64,000 bases of DNA, taken from Margaritispora aquatica (taxonomy: Eukaryota; Ascomycota; Leotiomycetes; Helotiales; Discinellaceae). The notes beneath the pieces are model-generated. The model made no database searches. It was given only the letters and a program-made list of their open reading frames with translations, and had not been told where the DNA came from. Positions 22,389 to 33,968 of this stretch are shown piece after piece. The DNA is taken from assembly GCA_007644065.1 (NCBI GenBank), contig VJWN01000010.1, positions 1,178,001 to 1,242,000 on the forward strand, written 5' to 3'. Every line of letters starts with the position of its first letter. Position 1 is the stretch's first letter. The position numbers and the translations under genes were made by a program.

Positions 22389-25300
22389 ATGGCGCATACC
22401 CCATATCAAGGCTTCATTCCTCAAGCAAATGCCTCGATGGCTCCGCCACCAGTGCATTTCGCGGCCAAGACTATCCTGATATTCAGTGAATTTCACTTCA
22501 CCTCCGTGGGTATTGTGGAGATGAAGGCGATGTTTGACAAGGTGCTGAGGCGCGAGGAGATTGTAAGCGTGCCCTTTCTACTGCTGTATCATTTCTACAT
22601 TCATTCTTCAACCCTTGTAACCTTCGAGCTGTTTTATCCTGTCTACTGTTGTCATCTCAAGTCGAGACCGAGAACTTTTCTGTTAATCTGCTCGCTGCTG
22701 CTATCAACTTGAAGAGTGCTATATCTAATATAAACTCAGGACGCGAGCCACGAATGGATCGAGGACAATCAAGCTTTCAAACTTCGGTGCCTTCTCGGAG
22801 ATTCAAACAAGGTTTCATTGCTATTCCGACGCACGTTAGCAGAGTTCATAAAGAAGGAGACATCTAAACCAAAGGACGATGACGATGATAGCGGTGATGA
22901 GAGCGATGACCTGAGCCATGATGTTATTTTCAATTCTGAGAAGAGTGTGAGATAAAACTGTCTTCTATATGTTTCACATTCTACTGACTTCTGTTGTATA
23001 GCTTTCGAATCGCAAGATAGAACGATTAACTGTTTGGACACACGGACAGTCTGCGCAAGCTCAGCCGTCTATCATGCCTCAGGGTATTCTCAATCCAGCT
23101 ACCGCTGTTCATGACTTGCAGCTACCCAGAGAATTCGGCCATCTTACCTCCAGAGTGACCTGGTCAATTGCTATGGACAAAGAGAATATGGATTTGATCA
23201 TTCCAAACTCCTTGCTTCATGCACTTTATCGCCTCACTGGCTGTATACTCGTGAAAAATTATGCACAAGGAACTATTCTTGTTGCTGGAGGCTCGCAGGA
23301 AGACTGTGATCGAACAACCTTAAAATTGGACAAGATCCGAAAGTACTTTGTGAGTTCAATATTTTCACCTTTTGACATCATCTTACTTACATCTGTAGGC
23401 CCGGTCTTATTGCCTAATCAACCATCTACTGTACGACGAAGGTCATGAGAAGGTTGAATATGTGTTGAAAAAAACCCTCGATATCAATAGGAAGCTCTTT
23501 AAGTCCACCATTCTCGACAACCTACATGTGCATATGAATGGGCGAGATATTAACTACAACAATCTCCGCGAATCAGTCCGAGTTCGATGCGCTCCTTACG
23601 ATCACAAGAAGTCTCGGCCTATTCCCATCAACGATATCAAGCCAGCGCCAATCAAGAATTCTGGAGTCAAAAGCTGGACTGATTTTGTTTATAGTTCGCG
23701 TGGCAAGGAAAATGAATGTCCAGTCAACATTTACTTCTTCGAGCCTCCAGTCAATGCTCCAGTTATCATCAATCAGCCACAAAGAAATGTTGGAATCTTG
23801 AAACGACAAGAACGAAATGATGCAATCCTTTTGTGGGCTAACACCATTCCCCAGATTAGTTTCAAGCAGACCAACCAAGGTCATGTCCCAGTCAACGCTC
23901 CTGGAGATGAATCTGGCCGAAAGACTTCAATTCCAACAGTTCGGCAATCATTGGTTGGGGCTGATTTCTTTATTGAGCCTAATACTGAAAGAGTAGCCGA
24001 AAAGAAGTCTGAGGTTACTAGTCGAGTATCTAAAGGATTACAAAATAACCTCGCCATGGTTAAGCAAGCCGTGCCTACACCTCCACTAATAACCAGTTTT
24101 CCGCCCTTACCTAAGATCGCAACAGCTCCTTTGAAACAGCGCCCAGAAGCAAACAACAGCAAAGCCCCAGGCCAATTGCTCAAATTTGTCATCCCTTCAA
24201 GACCAGCAGGACCTCCATTGAACCAGTTGGAGGTGACCGAGGCTCAACTCCCTGCACATTTACGCTCGGGTACTCCAATGGGAATCCTGCAGTCCGCCCT
24301 CGAACCACAGAGACGCTTATTTTATTCTAACACCTTCCAAACTTCTACTGAATCTATTTCTCAGCCAGCGGTAGTTCCTCAGCCAGCAGCAGTTTCTCAA
24401 CCAAGAACTAGTCTCAGCCTATCCGAAAAATCAACTGCGCCTATCGTAGCCCCCGAGAGTAACGACCGTTGTCTCTTGGATGATGATATTAGTGATACTC
24501 TGGGAATTGACATTCTTCAGCCAGTGAAAATCTCACACGAGCGCCAGCAAAGCACGGATGAACTGTCGACTAGAACCTTTCAGAACACGATGAGACAGCA
24601 GGCTGGTAATAAGCCAGCGTTCAAAGGGCGATTAGATTTACCCCAATGGCCAACCAGGAAGCCAGAAGTTGCAGTTGGTGATAATGAAGATCCTTCGAAA
24701 GACTTCCTCGACGATCTTGAAACAGCTTTCATTGGCTCCAATGACTTCAATGATTTCAGTGGTATGATGTCGGGCTTGCAAGGATTCAGAGGCGAGCTTG
24801 AAGTTCAAGTAGATTTTGGACGAATCGTCATCTCTCATTTGGCTGCCAAGTATCTGAGTGACGGGGAGAAACTTATGACACTCTATGCTTCGAAAGTTAG
24901 AGAAATACTTCTTCACCCTACAGCATTAGGTCCAAAGGTATGTCTTTAGCCAAATTGTATAACCTCAAGCTCTCAATGTCCACCCCTGATATCAAATCAC
25001 GTACTAATTCTGTTAGGTTAATTTCACTAAGGTGTTGACTATTAAGGACGGTGATATTGCCCATGTCATTGGCCTGAAGGACAAATCGGGCAATCTGATC
25101 TGGAAGCCAGAAGTTGTTAGTTGGGATGTGGTTTACGAGTTCACATTCAAAGACTCTCTTACAAAAACTTATTTCACCGTCGAAATCAATGCGGAGACAT
25201 TCTCCTGTCAAATCAAGTCAAGACAGGATCTTGGTGTAATTTATGTTCACGGAACTCATCGATACCATGACTTTCAAATCTCTGCCATCGGTTCCGAGAC

Positions 25301-25905
25301 TGAAACTGTTGAAGAAAAATACAGCCGAGTAGCAATGGCTCTCGAAAGATCTCTTTGGATTCCGTAGGTGCCCTTCTTATGGTCATCACAGCCGCCACTA
25401 ATAATTACACAGAGCCAAGAAATCAAGCCCTGAAGTTTATTGGGTTTTAGAGCACAAATTGTTAAAGCAATTTAGCCCCATAGACCTCTCAGTTCGTCGC
25501 ACTTGCAAGTATAACTCCAATTGCTTTACATCAACCTTGAATGTTTCGGAAGTTCAAGCTCTCGACTTCGCAGGGGCTTGGACGTCAGGCGAAAAGGAAT
25601 GTGTTTTCTACACTGTTGCTAGTCTCGAAGACAGAAAGCCATTTGCAAGATTAAATAAGTGGCATGAAGTATCAATTACCCTAGCTCGTCTTAACGAAGT
25701 CCTTGAAGTCAACAAGAAGCTGGAACTCGGAGAAGAGGCTGTTTGGACAGCCAAGACTCTTCGGAATTATTTTCGAGAGGGTCCAGAAGATGAAGTTCGC
25801 AGCCCTATTCTCGAGCTATGTCTACCCGCCTGTCAAATGCTCAAGCAGATGGATGCAGTGGGCTGGGATGACGAAAATGGGGCGCCTATTAAGAAGCCTG
25901 AATAG
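22389..25905 (+). CDS. Large uncharacterised fungal protein (1035 aa)
   Basis: Join 22389-22562, 22740-22946, 23002-23349, 23399-24937, 25017-25363, 25413-25905. Phases agree at all five introns; the first intron is unusually long (177 nt). Exons 1-3 encode a folded-looking region (KTILIFSEFHF, HEWIEDNQAFKLRCLL) that continues into RSYCLINHLL. An acidic DDDDDSGDESDD stretch sits in exon 2. The middle ~400 residues are Pro/Gln-rich and disordered. The C-terminal ~300 residues are again ordered (TIKDGDIAHVIGLKD, TYFTVEINAETFSC, WVLEHKLLKQF). Large ascomycete proteins with a similar layout carry DUF names (possibly DUF7905), but I cannot confirm this. No enzyme motif is visible. Confidence 0.7.
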
Positions 25906-26352
25906 GTAGCTTATGGAGTGCATCGGATTTTCAGGTCTGAGATAATGTCTCAAGAAATAGCGGGATGTAAAAGATGGTAACCAAGTTTTGTTTGTTGTGC
26001 TATTATTGTATTACTAGAGATCTCCATGTTCGCTGTTCGGTGGAGAGGGCATGCTTACGTTGTGTATTGATTGTACCAAAAGGCAAGGAAGTCTTGTAAA
26101 CTAGACGAGCCATTAGGTAGAAATGCAAAAGTTGTATCAACTTTTTGCTCGTCTGCATGTACATAGCTTCGAGCTTGATATTTTACATGTCCTCAGGTTT
26201 TCCCATCATGGAGTAAAGTAGACTGGTGTGAGGTAATAGAACCGAGCAGTAAACGATAATAATTTTTTGAGGCATGGCTAATTTGTTGAGCTTATGTCTT
26301 AGGAATTTTCGTCTCAGACTAGAACTGTCTTACTTCTTATTTCTTACAGTAT
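25906..26352. other. Convergent 3' region
   Basis: Lies between two genes facing each other (1035-aa orphan + and membrane protein -). AT-rich, with no gene-like signal. Confidence 0.6.
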
Positions 26353-28200
26353 TCATATATACCCTAGCAAATTCTCAGTATCCATCGGCCGTGGCCTTGA
26401 TATCAACTCTATCTCACTCCCGCTCTTTGGAACCAGCACCAAAGCTCCTTTATCCCTCTCGAATCTCACTCTCGTCTGCAACTCTTCATCCCGACCTCCA
26501 ACGATCCGATCAACCCAGTCTCTCTCCTCGCGCAATTTCGCAACCTCAGCGTTCACAGCAATCTCCTGTCCTCCTTTCGAGCTGCTCACCACCACATTCC
26601 TAATATCCATGTAATCCCATTTCCCCAGATCTCTCCACCCCTTGGTCCTTACTGCCTCAGCAATCACAACAAGGAGGAGCACAATATTAATAGCGAGCTC
26701 CATGAATATGTACAGGTTTTGCCCGACTTGCATGGAGATGACGGTGATTGAGGAATCTGCGCTAGCGGTCTGGTTGCTGACAATCAGCTGGGCGCCGGCG
26801 TATGCACCGAGGATATCGTCGAGCATGGCGGTAAGGGAGTTGGTCAGGCCTGCGAGAGAGGCGTTTTCTTCGGTCAACGCCGAGGAATTGAGCTGGCTGA
26901 TGTTGTAGTTGGCGATGCTGCTGATGAACGAGTTTCCTACGAGGGATTGATATAGATTTGTTTGGTCGTTGGAGATGAGCTCGAACTGGCGTACGGCCGT
27001 GTGGGCTATCATGTTGGTGGGATCGATCTCGCTGACGATGTGAGAGGGCATGACGGTGATTTTTGAGGTTAGCTTGTCGACGTGCACATCGAAGGCCATG
27101 GATGTGAAGTTGAAGGAACACTGGGCGGTGTCGAGGAAGTGATAATTGTCTCCGGTTGTGATGCTCAGATATTGTGTTCCGTTCACTGCACCGGCAGCAA
27201 CGCCAATGGCGAAGAGAGACGCTGGGTTTGGCGCCACATAGGTTGATGTCTCGAGGATGTGGTTGCTGTTTGGCATGAATCCTTTGGCTTCATATAACCA
27301 TGGATAGTGGGACCCAAGTTCATAGAGCAAGAACTCGGTACTGGCGTTGTAGATACAATGTACTTCGGCTTTGTATCCAATTTCCTGATATTGATAGCCA
27401 GCTACGAGTGAATCTTTCCAAATCTCATCTTCAAGCAGGCCAACCGAGGTGCCAATACCATACGAGCGTCCATTATACATTAAGCCCGTGTTGTCGAGCT
27501 TGCTGTGCTGTCTCGCACTCCCATCGACAGTCGTGGCCGTCCGAGCCGTGTTCAACAAAGTACCTTGAAACGCCATCCCAACGTCATAGGTGAACATTCC
27601 CTTTGCGGCCCTGACCTCCATCAAATCAGCCTCGTTTCCAATCTCGGATCGGTACTCCCGTATATACGAGATGTTCTTGAATGAAGGGACGGTCACATTC
27701 CCAGCTTTAAGGGTGTAGACTTGAATGGGAGTGAGAGCACCAGCCCACAGCGCTGCTGGATTCAAGGTAAGAAGAAGGAATACCAGCAGGACTAGCAGTC
27801 TTTTCAGGGGGAGGTCCCAGCCTACACCCCGTGACACCAGCAATGACCAGAAGCGGAGGTCATCGAGCGTAGCCTGCTTCTTCGCAATACGCAATCGAGT
27901 CGCTCGGTTGATGATCGAACATATCGGTGCGAATTGCAGAAACCCGAAGATGCTGGAGAGAACTTGGACGAATATTTGGAAAGTTGCTCGGTTCTTAAGG
28001 ACGAGATCTTGGACTTTGACGGGTAGGACGTATTTCTCGGTATAGGACAGAACTTGGAGAGAGCTTAGAATGCATAAGAAAACCAGACCGAGGAAGACAC
28101 CATGCTCATAGATGCGGATGCTTGGTGGGTCTGCTAGTGAGGACTCTGGGACTAGTTGCTCGTGGGATGAGGAACGGGCACGATGAGTAGGTCGGTTCAT
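26353..28200 (-). CDS. Polytopic membrane protein of unknown function
   Basis: Single exon, 615 aa, ATG at 28200. It has a short cytosolic N-terminus, transmembrane segments near residues 35-52 (VFLGLVFLCILSSLQVL), 75-95 (IFVQVLSSIFGFLQFAP) and 130-150 (LLVLLVFLLLTLNPAAL), then a large ~340-residue domain with several N-glycosylation sites (NVT, NIS, NGT, NFT, NSS). A final transmembrane segment lies near 500-520 (YIFMELAINIVLLLVVIAEAV), followed by a charged cytosolic tail. The topology suggests a plasma-membrane or endomembrane protein with one big luminal or external loop. Such single-exon proteins are common and unnamed in Pezizomycotina, and I assign no function. Confidence 0.75.
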   Translation of the reverse strand: MNRPTHRARSSSHEQLVPESSLADPPSIRIYEHGVFLGLVFLCILSSLQVLSYTEKYVLPVKVQDLVLKNRATFQIFVQVLSSIFGFLQFAPICSIINRATRLRIAKKQATLDDLRFWSLLVSRGVGWDLPLKRLLVLLVFLLLTLNPAALWAGALTPIQVYTLKAGNVTVPSFKNISYIREYRSEIGNEADLMEVRAAKGMFTYDVGMAFQGTLLNTARTATTVDGSARQHSKLDNTGLMYNGRSYGIGTSVGLLEDEIWKDSLVAGYQYQEIGYKAEVHCIYNASTEFLLYELGSHYPWLYEAKGFMPNSNHILETSTYVAPNPASLFAIGVAAGAVNGTQYLSITTGDNYHFLDTAQCSFNFTSMAFDVHVDKLTSKITVMPSHIVSEIDPTNMIAHTAVRQFELISNDQTNLYQSLVGNSFISSIANYNISQLNSSALTEENASLAGLTNSLTAMLDDILGAYAGAQLIVSNQTASADSSITVISMQVGQNLYIFMELAINIVLLLVVIAEAVRTKGWRDLGKWDYMDIRNVVVSSSKGGQEIAVNAEVAKLREERDWVDRIVGGRDEELQTRVRFERDKGALVLVPKSGSEIELISRPRPMDTENLLGYI

Positions 28201-29653
28201 GGAGAGGAGGTAGCGCAGCTGCCTAGAAATGATTGAAAGTATTACAAGTTAAGTAAAGAGCAACATCCTGAGTTAAATGTGGTCATGATCGACCGGGTTT
28301 CTGAGACTTTGGTGTTGGGGTTTCCAACACGGCAGTGAGACAGGCATTGGGCGCTTATATATGCAGTCATCGAAAGTTGACATGGGGAAGATATTGATGC
28401 ACTCGTCTAAACGACACATCGAGAAATGATATTATTGTTGATTTTTAGTTAGGTGTTATCTCGTTCAAATCAATCTTGAACTTGTTCAAAAATTTGAAAT
28501 GTTTAGCTATAAACTCAATAAGTAATTAGCTTCGTAGTAAGAAATATCGACGACAAAGATACATCACTCGCTTATTGTTGGTGTTTCAGAAAGGCAGGGC
28601 AATTTACCAATTGGTAGATTCGCAATGGCGGCGCTTGTCAGCTATTTGCAGAACGTCAATGATATGAGCAATCACTCGTTTTGTAAAAGCTTACCTTAGG
28701 CAATAGAATTTCCCCATTAGGACACTCACTTATGTGATTTCTAGAATTACATGACATCAGATTGTTCGCTGCTTCAGATTGTCTTGACACTTTCGTGTGT
28801 TAGCTACAAAGCTCTAAAAAAAAAAGGACAAGTTAAATAGACGAGAGCCCCTGAGAACTATAAATTCACAAGACCAATGCTAATCAGTCTAAAGGAGTCT
28901 TTGATCAAGTTCAAAATAAACCCCCCAAAATGCATGTCTTTGTTTGCTCCGAAGAAAAATATTGTAATCAAGTCCGAAGTTCTTGAAAACGTATAGAAAT
29001 TATAGGTTCTTACTCAGGCTCTCAGGCATAGGTATGATTACTAGTGCTGATCTTGTGGCACTTGACACAATTGACATCATGCCTCGAAATTTAAACGAAC
29101 ATTGATTATTATGAGTAAGGCCTAAGAAGTGATAGTTAACAGGAATCATTCTACTGAATATTATTGAGGAAGCGGAGTAAAGTATCAAAGGGTCAGTTCC
29201 TCACTCTTGAAACTCCCGTCATTTCGTTGGTTGCGTGTAATGACCCTGTCGCTGGTTGGGTGTTAGGCAAGGATTCAGAGAATGATGAATCACTCGAAGT
29301 GATTCCAGATATGTTACTAACAAGTATGAATTGCTAATTGAAGTTGAGCACAGAGCTCCTATCTACTGAGACTAACTACTCGTTATATAGAACCTTCGTA
29401 CTCCGTGAATGAGTTGGATCAGTAACTGATCCTGCTGATCCTAGTCACCTAACATTCATTAGATCGGCTAGATCACTGTGCAAAGACACTAGTCTCGTTG
29501 ATCCTCTCTGAGCCTACTAGCTATCACCTGTCGTGTTCCCCACTCCAAAGCCTCACGGTTCGTAACATGGCGCTCCTAATTGCTCCTTGTCGGCTTCCTC
29601 GCACCCTTGTCTGCCCGGTAGTGCCTCCGAGGAGATTGATTCTATAATATCAC
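28201..29653. other. AT-rich gene-poor stretch
   Basis: Strong AT bias, many short direct words and no open frame over about 65 codons. Could be an old decayed element or simple promoter DNA. GATC-containing words cluster near 29410-29505. No terminal repeats or transposase were found. Confidence 0.45.
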
Positions 29654-30214
29654 CTATAAAGGGACAGTATAGATCGACTCATCAATTCGCTCTGCATGAT
29701 ATGCGGCTGAACCCCACGGTAAAACAACGCCTCTTAGTAAGAAGCATTGCCCGGCGCTATTTTCGACCTCAACGTCGGGGAGGTTGGCGGAAGCAACGCT
29801 TGCACAGACAAACACCCGTCGAACTTCTGGATGAGCTACCAGATCTGCAAAGGTCATTGGCTTGATCGATGCTTCTTTGGTATCAACCTCCCCAATAATA
29901 GGCTTATAGCAGCCCCAAGTCACAGCCTGCGATGTTCGTTGACTAGCACCAACAAGGACGCCTCCAACGACCCATCCCACTGGATTCCAAAAATTGGCAA
30001 CAGTCAACCCTGTCAAAGCAGTCACGCCAGCTTCAGCAACAATAGCCGTAGTAAGTGCAGCCTCAGCAGCAACAACGGCGCCGGCTGCTTCGGCAGCAAG
30101 AGCTGCAGTGAGAGCGGCTTCAGAAATGACGGCACCAGAGACAGCAGCGGCGTGAGGAGCAGCGGCCCCAAGAGCAAATGCTGCGGTGCCGCCGGTACCA
30201 ATTATTATAGCCAT
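29654..30214 (-). CDS. Ala/Gly-rich hydrophobic protein with C-terminal soluble domain
   Basis: Single exon of 186 aa starting MAIIIGTGG at 30214. The first ~95 residues are almost wholly Ala, Gly, Val, Leu and Thr with few charges, ending in FWNPVGWVVGGVLVGAS. They could form several membrane-inserting helices. The last ~85 residues (GCYKPIIGEVDTKEAS ... MTFADLVAHPEVRRVFV ... LLRGVVLPWG) look like a small folded domain. The composition differs sharply from neighbouring genes, and codons are GC-rich within an AT-rich stretch. I do not recognise a family. The overall look recalls small membrane-active Ala/Gly-rich proteins, but that is only a resemblance. Confidence 0.55.
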   Translation of the reverse strand: MAIIIGTGGTAAFALGAAAPHAAAVSGAVISEAALTAALAAEAAGAVVAAEAALTTAIVAEAGVTALTGLTVANFWNPVGWVVGGVLVGASQRTSQAVTWGCYKPIIGEVDTKEASIKPMTFADLVAHPEVRRVFVCASVASANLPDVEVENSAGQCFLLRGVVLPWGSAAYHAERIDESIYTVPL

Positions 30215-30517
30215 GATGATCGCTTGTTTCGTAAGGCGTGCTTTGAGATGGGAGGTAGAAGATTGTTTCGTAGATTGTGCTTTGAGACACGGGGTAAGAG
30301 GAAAAGTGATACAGAATACTATCTAGTTTAAAAAAGCAGTGGAGCTGAGAGCCAGTTTAACCAAACTGGCTCACAGGATATGTCAACACGAATCAGATGC
30401 GAAAGGGCATGATTAGGCACTCTTAGGCAGCAGTTGATGGTAGATGGTCATGTCATCTTCTAACAAAATCTTCGCGGATGTTTAGACAAGTGTCACTCGC
30501 TCGAAAGGGAGCGCCCC
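30215..30517. other. Intergenic between two small hydrophobic genes
   Basis: Upstream region of the Ala-rich gene and downstream region of the small membrane protein. Nothing recognised. Confidence 0.4.
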
Positions 30518-30927
30518 TTATTCCACAGCTGCTCCAGTTGTGACGGCGGTTTGGGCGACAGGCGCAGCGGCGGCGCGGGTGCTAACAATGAGTCCAGCCA
30601 CTAATACCACATAGTTTGGTTCTTTTCGCAGAGGATAGACGGATCAGATATGTGTGAGGGTATAAGTGGATGAGAGTGAGCATGTGCGTGAACACCGTGA
30701 TGAGGCGCTTGCATTGAAGCTCTGGTGATAGCCATGCTTTCGATCTACTCACCGAATACATACAAGCACTTGCTTCGTGGAGATTCTTGGTTGGCCGCAG
30801 CTATGTACGACGTCACGTAACACCATTCTACAGCACTCAACACCACCAGTGCGACGTGAGATGACGCCAGGTATTCCAGGCAAAAACTAATGAGCGAGAA
30901 AGCCAAGGGTAAAGAGAGAGCTATCAT
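30518..30927 (-). CDS. Small predicted membrane protein
   Basis: Proposed join complement(30753-30927, 30518-30621), 92 aa. The donor is a strong GTGAGT at 30752, the acceptor is AAAAG at 30622, and the phases agree. The product has three hydrophobic segments (LSLPLAFSLISFCLEYL, VALVVLSAVEWCYVTSYIAAA, YVVLVAGLIV) and an Ala-rich tail (TRAAAAPVAQTAVTTGAAVE). The second exon is GC-rich and stylistically similar to the Ala-rich protein just downstream on the same strand. The gene model rests only on frame, donor strength and hydrophobicity, and the acceptor is weak. Confidence 0.35.
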
Positions 30928-31158
30928 AGCGTCGGTTCTAAGCGCTAACCGTCAGTCTTCAAAGAGGATGAATGAATTAGTCAAATGGGAGGATGGGCAT
31001 TTGTGGCAATAGGTACCTAACAATGGAACCTCCCCTTTCTACACGTGATGTCGAATGGTGCGGTTGATCTGAGCCCTTGAATGTATGATTGATCATATAT
31101 TCAAACATTATGCCTGAGGCCATATATCATACCCCAAAACGCATCTCAACACAGATAG

Positions 31159-32107
31159 AAAAGCTTCCTTTCATCGTTTGTTCCTGTCCATAACCTATTA
31201 TCCGCCTCTTCAGACCTGCCGAGCCATACAGTTCCCATCAAACGCGAGGGATCTTCTACTATCTGGCACAGCCTCATGGGAATTTTTTCATACACTATGA
31301 GTATGGACGTTCCGCACCTGTCAGTAGACCCTGATACTGGGAGACCTATGTTTCCCGAAAGAGATATCAACGATATTCAAATGATAATGATTGACGACCA
31401 AGAGAAGGACCATACGTCGAGCTGTGGCAGCTGCTTGCGACAAAACCAATTCAAGGACTCAGCAAAATCAAGAGCAAGAAATCTTTCCACCTCAAGAAGC
31501 TTGTAACTACAGTCGCTGGAGGTACGAATCCAATGTGGCAAGACCATTGGGCATCAGTGGACTACACCGAGTCCCAAACTTTGTCCTTATTTGTCAATAG
31601 GATCTAAAACAATTATCAATCGTCGAGGAGAGAGAGCCAAAAGCACAACTAGTGCTCACATTTATCGATAGAAAAGAGTCAAGACGTTTGAAAGACCAAG
31701 AGCAGCTCTTCTCGGATTTCAGGGACTGGTTTCCGTATTTGCACGTTAACATAGTAGATTTTGCAAGCCTCAAGTTTCGAGATCAAGTTAAACTTGTGCA
31801 AAAGACAGAAATATTAGTGGGAATCTCAGGAGCAGGCCTGACAGACTCTCTCTTCTTGAAGCCTAGATCATGCCTTGTCGAGATCATGCCTCAAGACGTC
31901 AACATGAGGGCCTTTCTCAACGTAACAAAGCTGCTAGATATTCAGTATTTCAGCGTGCATGCACCACAAGAACCGACGCATGAACACGAGGAAGGTGATT
32001 GGCATTTCAACGACGTTGTGCTAGAGAATGACAAATTCAGGGTTGTCATGGAGGCTGCCATCCGAAGCATGTATCATAGAGGTGCATTGCAACAGGATAT
32101 CATCTAG
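31159..32107 (+). pseudogene. Broken GT61-family glycosyltransferase
   Basis: Three frame segments read as one DUF563/GT61 protein. The first is 31159 to about 31410 (IWHSLMGIFSYTM, then MIDDQEKD), the second about 31410-31600 (PYVELWQLL, AGGTNPMWQDHW) and the third 31601-32107 (LTFIDRKESRRL, VGISGAGLTDSLFLKP, LVEIMP). Each junction needs one missing base and lies at a short run of C or G, and there is no room for an intron at either. No start codon or signal anchor was found before 31159. The signature usually written GxHGAGLTH has lost both His residues. The family transfers sugars onto glycoproteins or glycans in the Golgi/ER. It is best read as a decayed, 5'-truncated copy; two base-calling errors in a functional divergent gene remain possible. 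Confidence 0.65.
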
Positions 32108-33180
32108 CACACTAATGCTTAGATGCTACCATATCAATGATTGCGAATGAGGGCGGGTTAAACAACGTGCACTAGGTACAATTGAACTAGGTGTACACAA
32201 CTGAACGTGTTAAATGGCATATAATCTCTAGCTTCCTGAGAATTGTCCTAAGAAAGATAAGTTATGGGATTATCATCGAAACAATATGACGATTACGACT
32301 TTGACATCACTGCCAACGCTTGTTGCCATGGACGAATGCTTCGAGGCTCAATGACTCGCCTTTCCTCATAGATGCATATGTTTCCTTATTGACAGCTTGA
32401 CGAAGCCTTCCCCTATCGTATCCAAAATAACCCCTCTATGCAAGAACATGCTCATCATCTATTGTAAATGCTGCTCATAAAAGAATGCCTAGTATTCTCG
32501 AGTATAAACCAAAGGATGTCTAGTAAAAAGGTCCACAGTTTAGTCGCAGACTCCATGGGTGGATAGCTTCCTCATACTTGGTGGCACACAGAGCGGTATA
32601 TGTGTATATGATGGTTTGGATGGATAAGACAACCAAGGCATAGAAAGGTAAAGGCGGTCCCGCTCGTAGACAGATAGCACTTTAGCAATCCACCAAGTCC
32701 TTGGATGTATCCGGCAGATCAGTTGCAAGTCTTCAACACCGCAATTAGTATACCTATCCTGTTGAATTGTTGAAGCAAAGTGGAGTGGCGTTGTACTGTC
32801 CTGTTAAGTGGAGGGATAGATTGAGGGGAGGTCGCCTCCAAATCACATGATATTGGGACTTATGGCGACATTGATTTCTAGAATGCACTCTTTGCTGCAA
32901 GAACAATATTGCTTCGTAATGCTTTTTCTGGCTGGACCTGCTTTGAAAGATTGATTGCCATTTGATTCGATTTGCCTAGAAGTCTGGATTTCGAAGTATA
33001 CCTACATCAAGAGCAACGAAAAGGCGCATTGATCACAAGCCCTACAAACCATTACATTTTATCTACATCATTCAGTGATCAAAGGTTTCTTTTCATAAAT
33101 AATCACTTCGTCTGGGGTACCTATATTTGAGTCTCTGAAGCCAGCTTCAGATTTCAGGAGGCGGAGGTAGCTTCGCTGAA
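32108..33180. other. Intergenic, nothing recognised
   Basis: About 1 kb of AT-rich DNA between the GT61 remnant and the SDR gene, with no open frame above 65 codons. The last ~150 bp is the likely SDR promoter or leader. Confidence 0.55.
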
Positions 33181-33968
33181 ATGGCTATTATTGTCCTGAT
33201 TACGGGTAAGTGCAACTACGACGACTCGAGCTGAAGATATGCTGACCTCACGTAGGCTCAAATCAAGGAATTGGATACGAAACAGCAAAGAACCTTCTAC
33301 TATCATCAGAAGAATACATTATCTTGATAGGATCCCGTGACCTGCCAAATGGACAAGAAGCGGCTGCAACACTGAACAAGCTCGTGAAAGCAGACAGGGC
33401 ACGAGCGATTCAGATTGACGTCACAAACGATGCCTCTGTTGACGCAGCAGCAGCTCTTGTAGACGACAGTTACGGCCGATTAGATGTGCTGGTCAACAAT
33501 GCGGGTATAGGAGTCCAAGGTGGACCAGCAAGAGACGCAATGCGTACAGTGTTTGACGTCAACGTTTTCGGAGTCGTCAGCGTCACAGAAGCATTCCTCC
33601 CACTTCTCAAAAATTCCTCTTCCCCTCGACTCATCTTTGTCTCATCAACGACGGGTTCGATCTCAATGGCTAGCGATCCTACTTCTCCATTGCATGGTGG
33701 TGGAGCACTTGAGTATCGGTCATCAAAGGCAACGCTTAACATGCTTATGGTGCTGTATGCAAATCGACTGGGTGGAAAGTTCAAGATTCATGGAGCTAAT
33801 CCTGGGTTGATTGCTACGAACTTTCATGGGGCGGAGAGGGAGAGGAAACCAGGTGCGGCTCCGGAGGTTGGAGGGCAGAGGATAGCAGCAGTGGTGAAAG
33901 GAGAGCACGATGGGAAGGTTGGCAAGGTCGTTGGACCCGTGGGTATTGATGGGGTGCTGCCTTGGTAA
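33181..33968 (+). CDS. Short-chain dehydrogenase/reductase (SDR)
   Basis: Join 33181-33205, 33256-33968 (245 aa). The 50-nt intron (GTAAGT...GTAG) interrupts the dinucleotide-binding motif, and splicing gives TGSNQGIGYETA. Further classical SDR signatures are NNAGIG, a Ser in VSSTTGS and the active-site YRSSK (Tyr near 162, Lys near 166). SRDLP after the second strand, with a basic Arg, suggests NADPH preference. No signal peptide, so probably cytosolic. Substrate unknown. It lies about 1.2 kb upstream of the regulator-transporter-glycosidase cluster, but nothing ties it to that cluster. Confidence 0.85.

Noticed and set aside
28201..29653. Possible transposon remnant in the AT-rich stretch
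   Set aside because: No terminal repeats, target duplication or transposase-like frame could be seen.
31421..31600. An intron in the GT61 remnant instead of frameshifts
   Set aside because: The only usable donor would remove family-like sequence (AGGTNPMWQDHW) and the phases would not fit.
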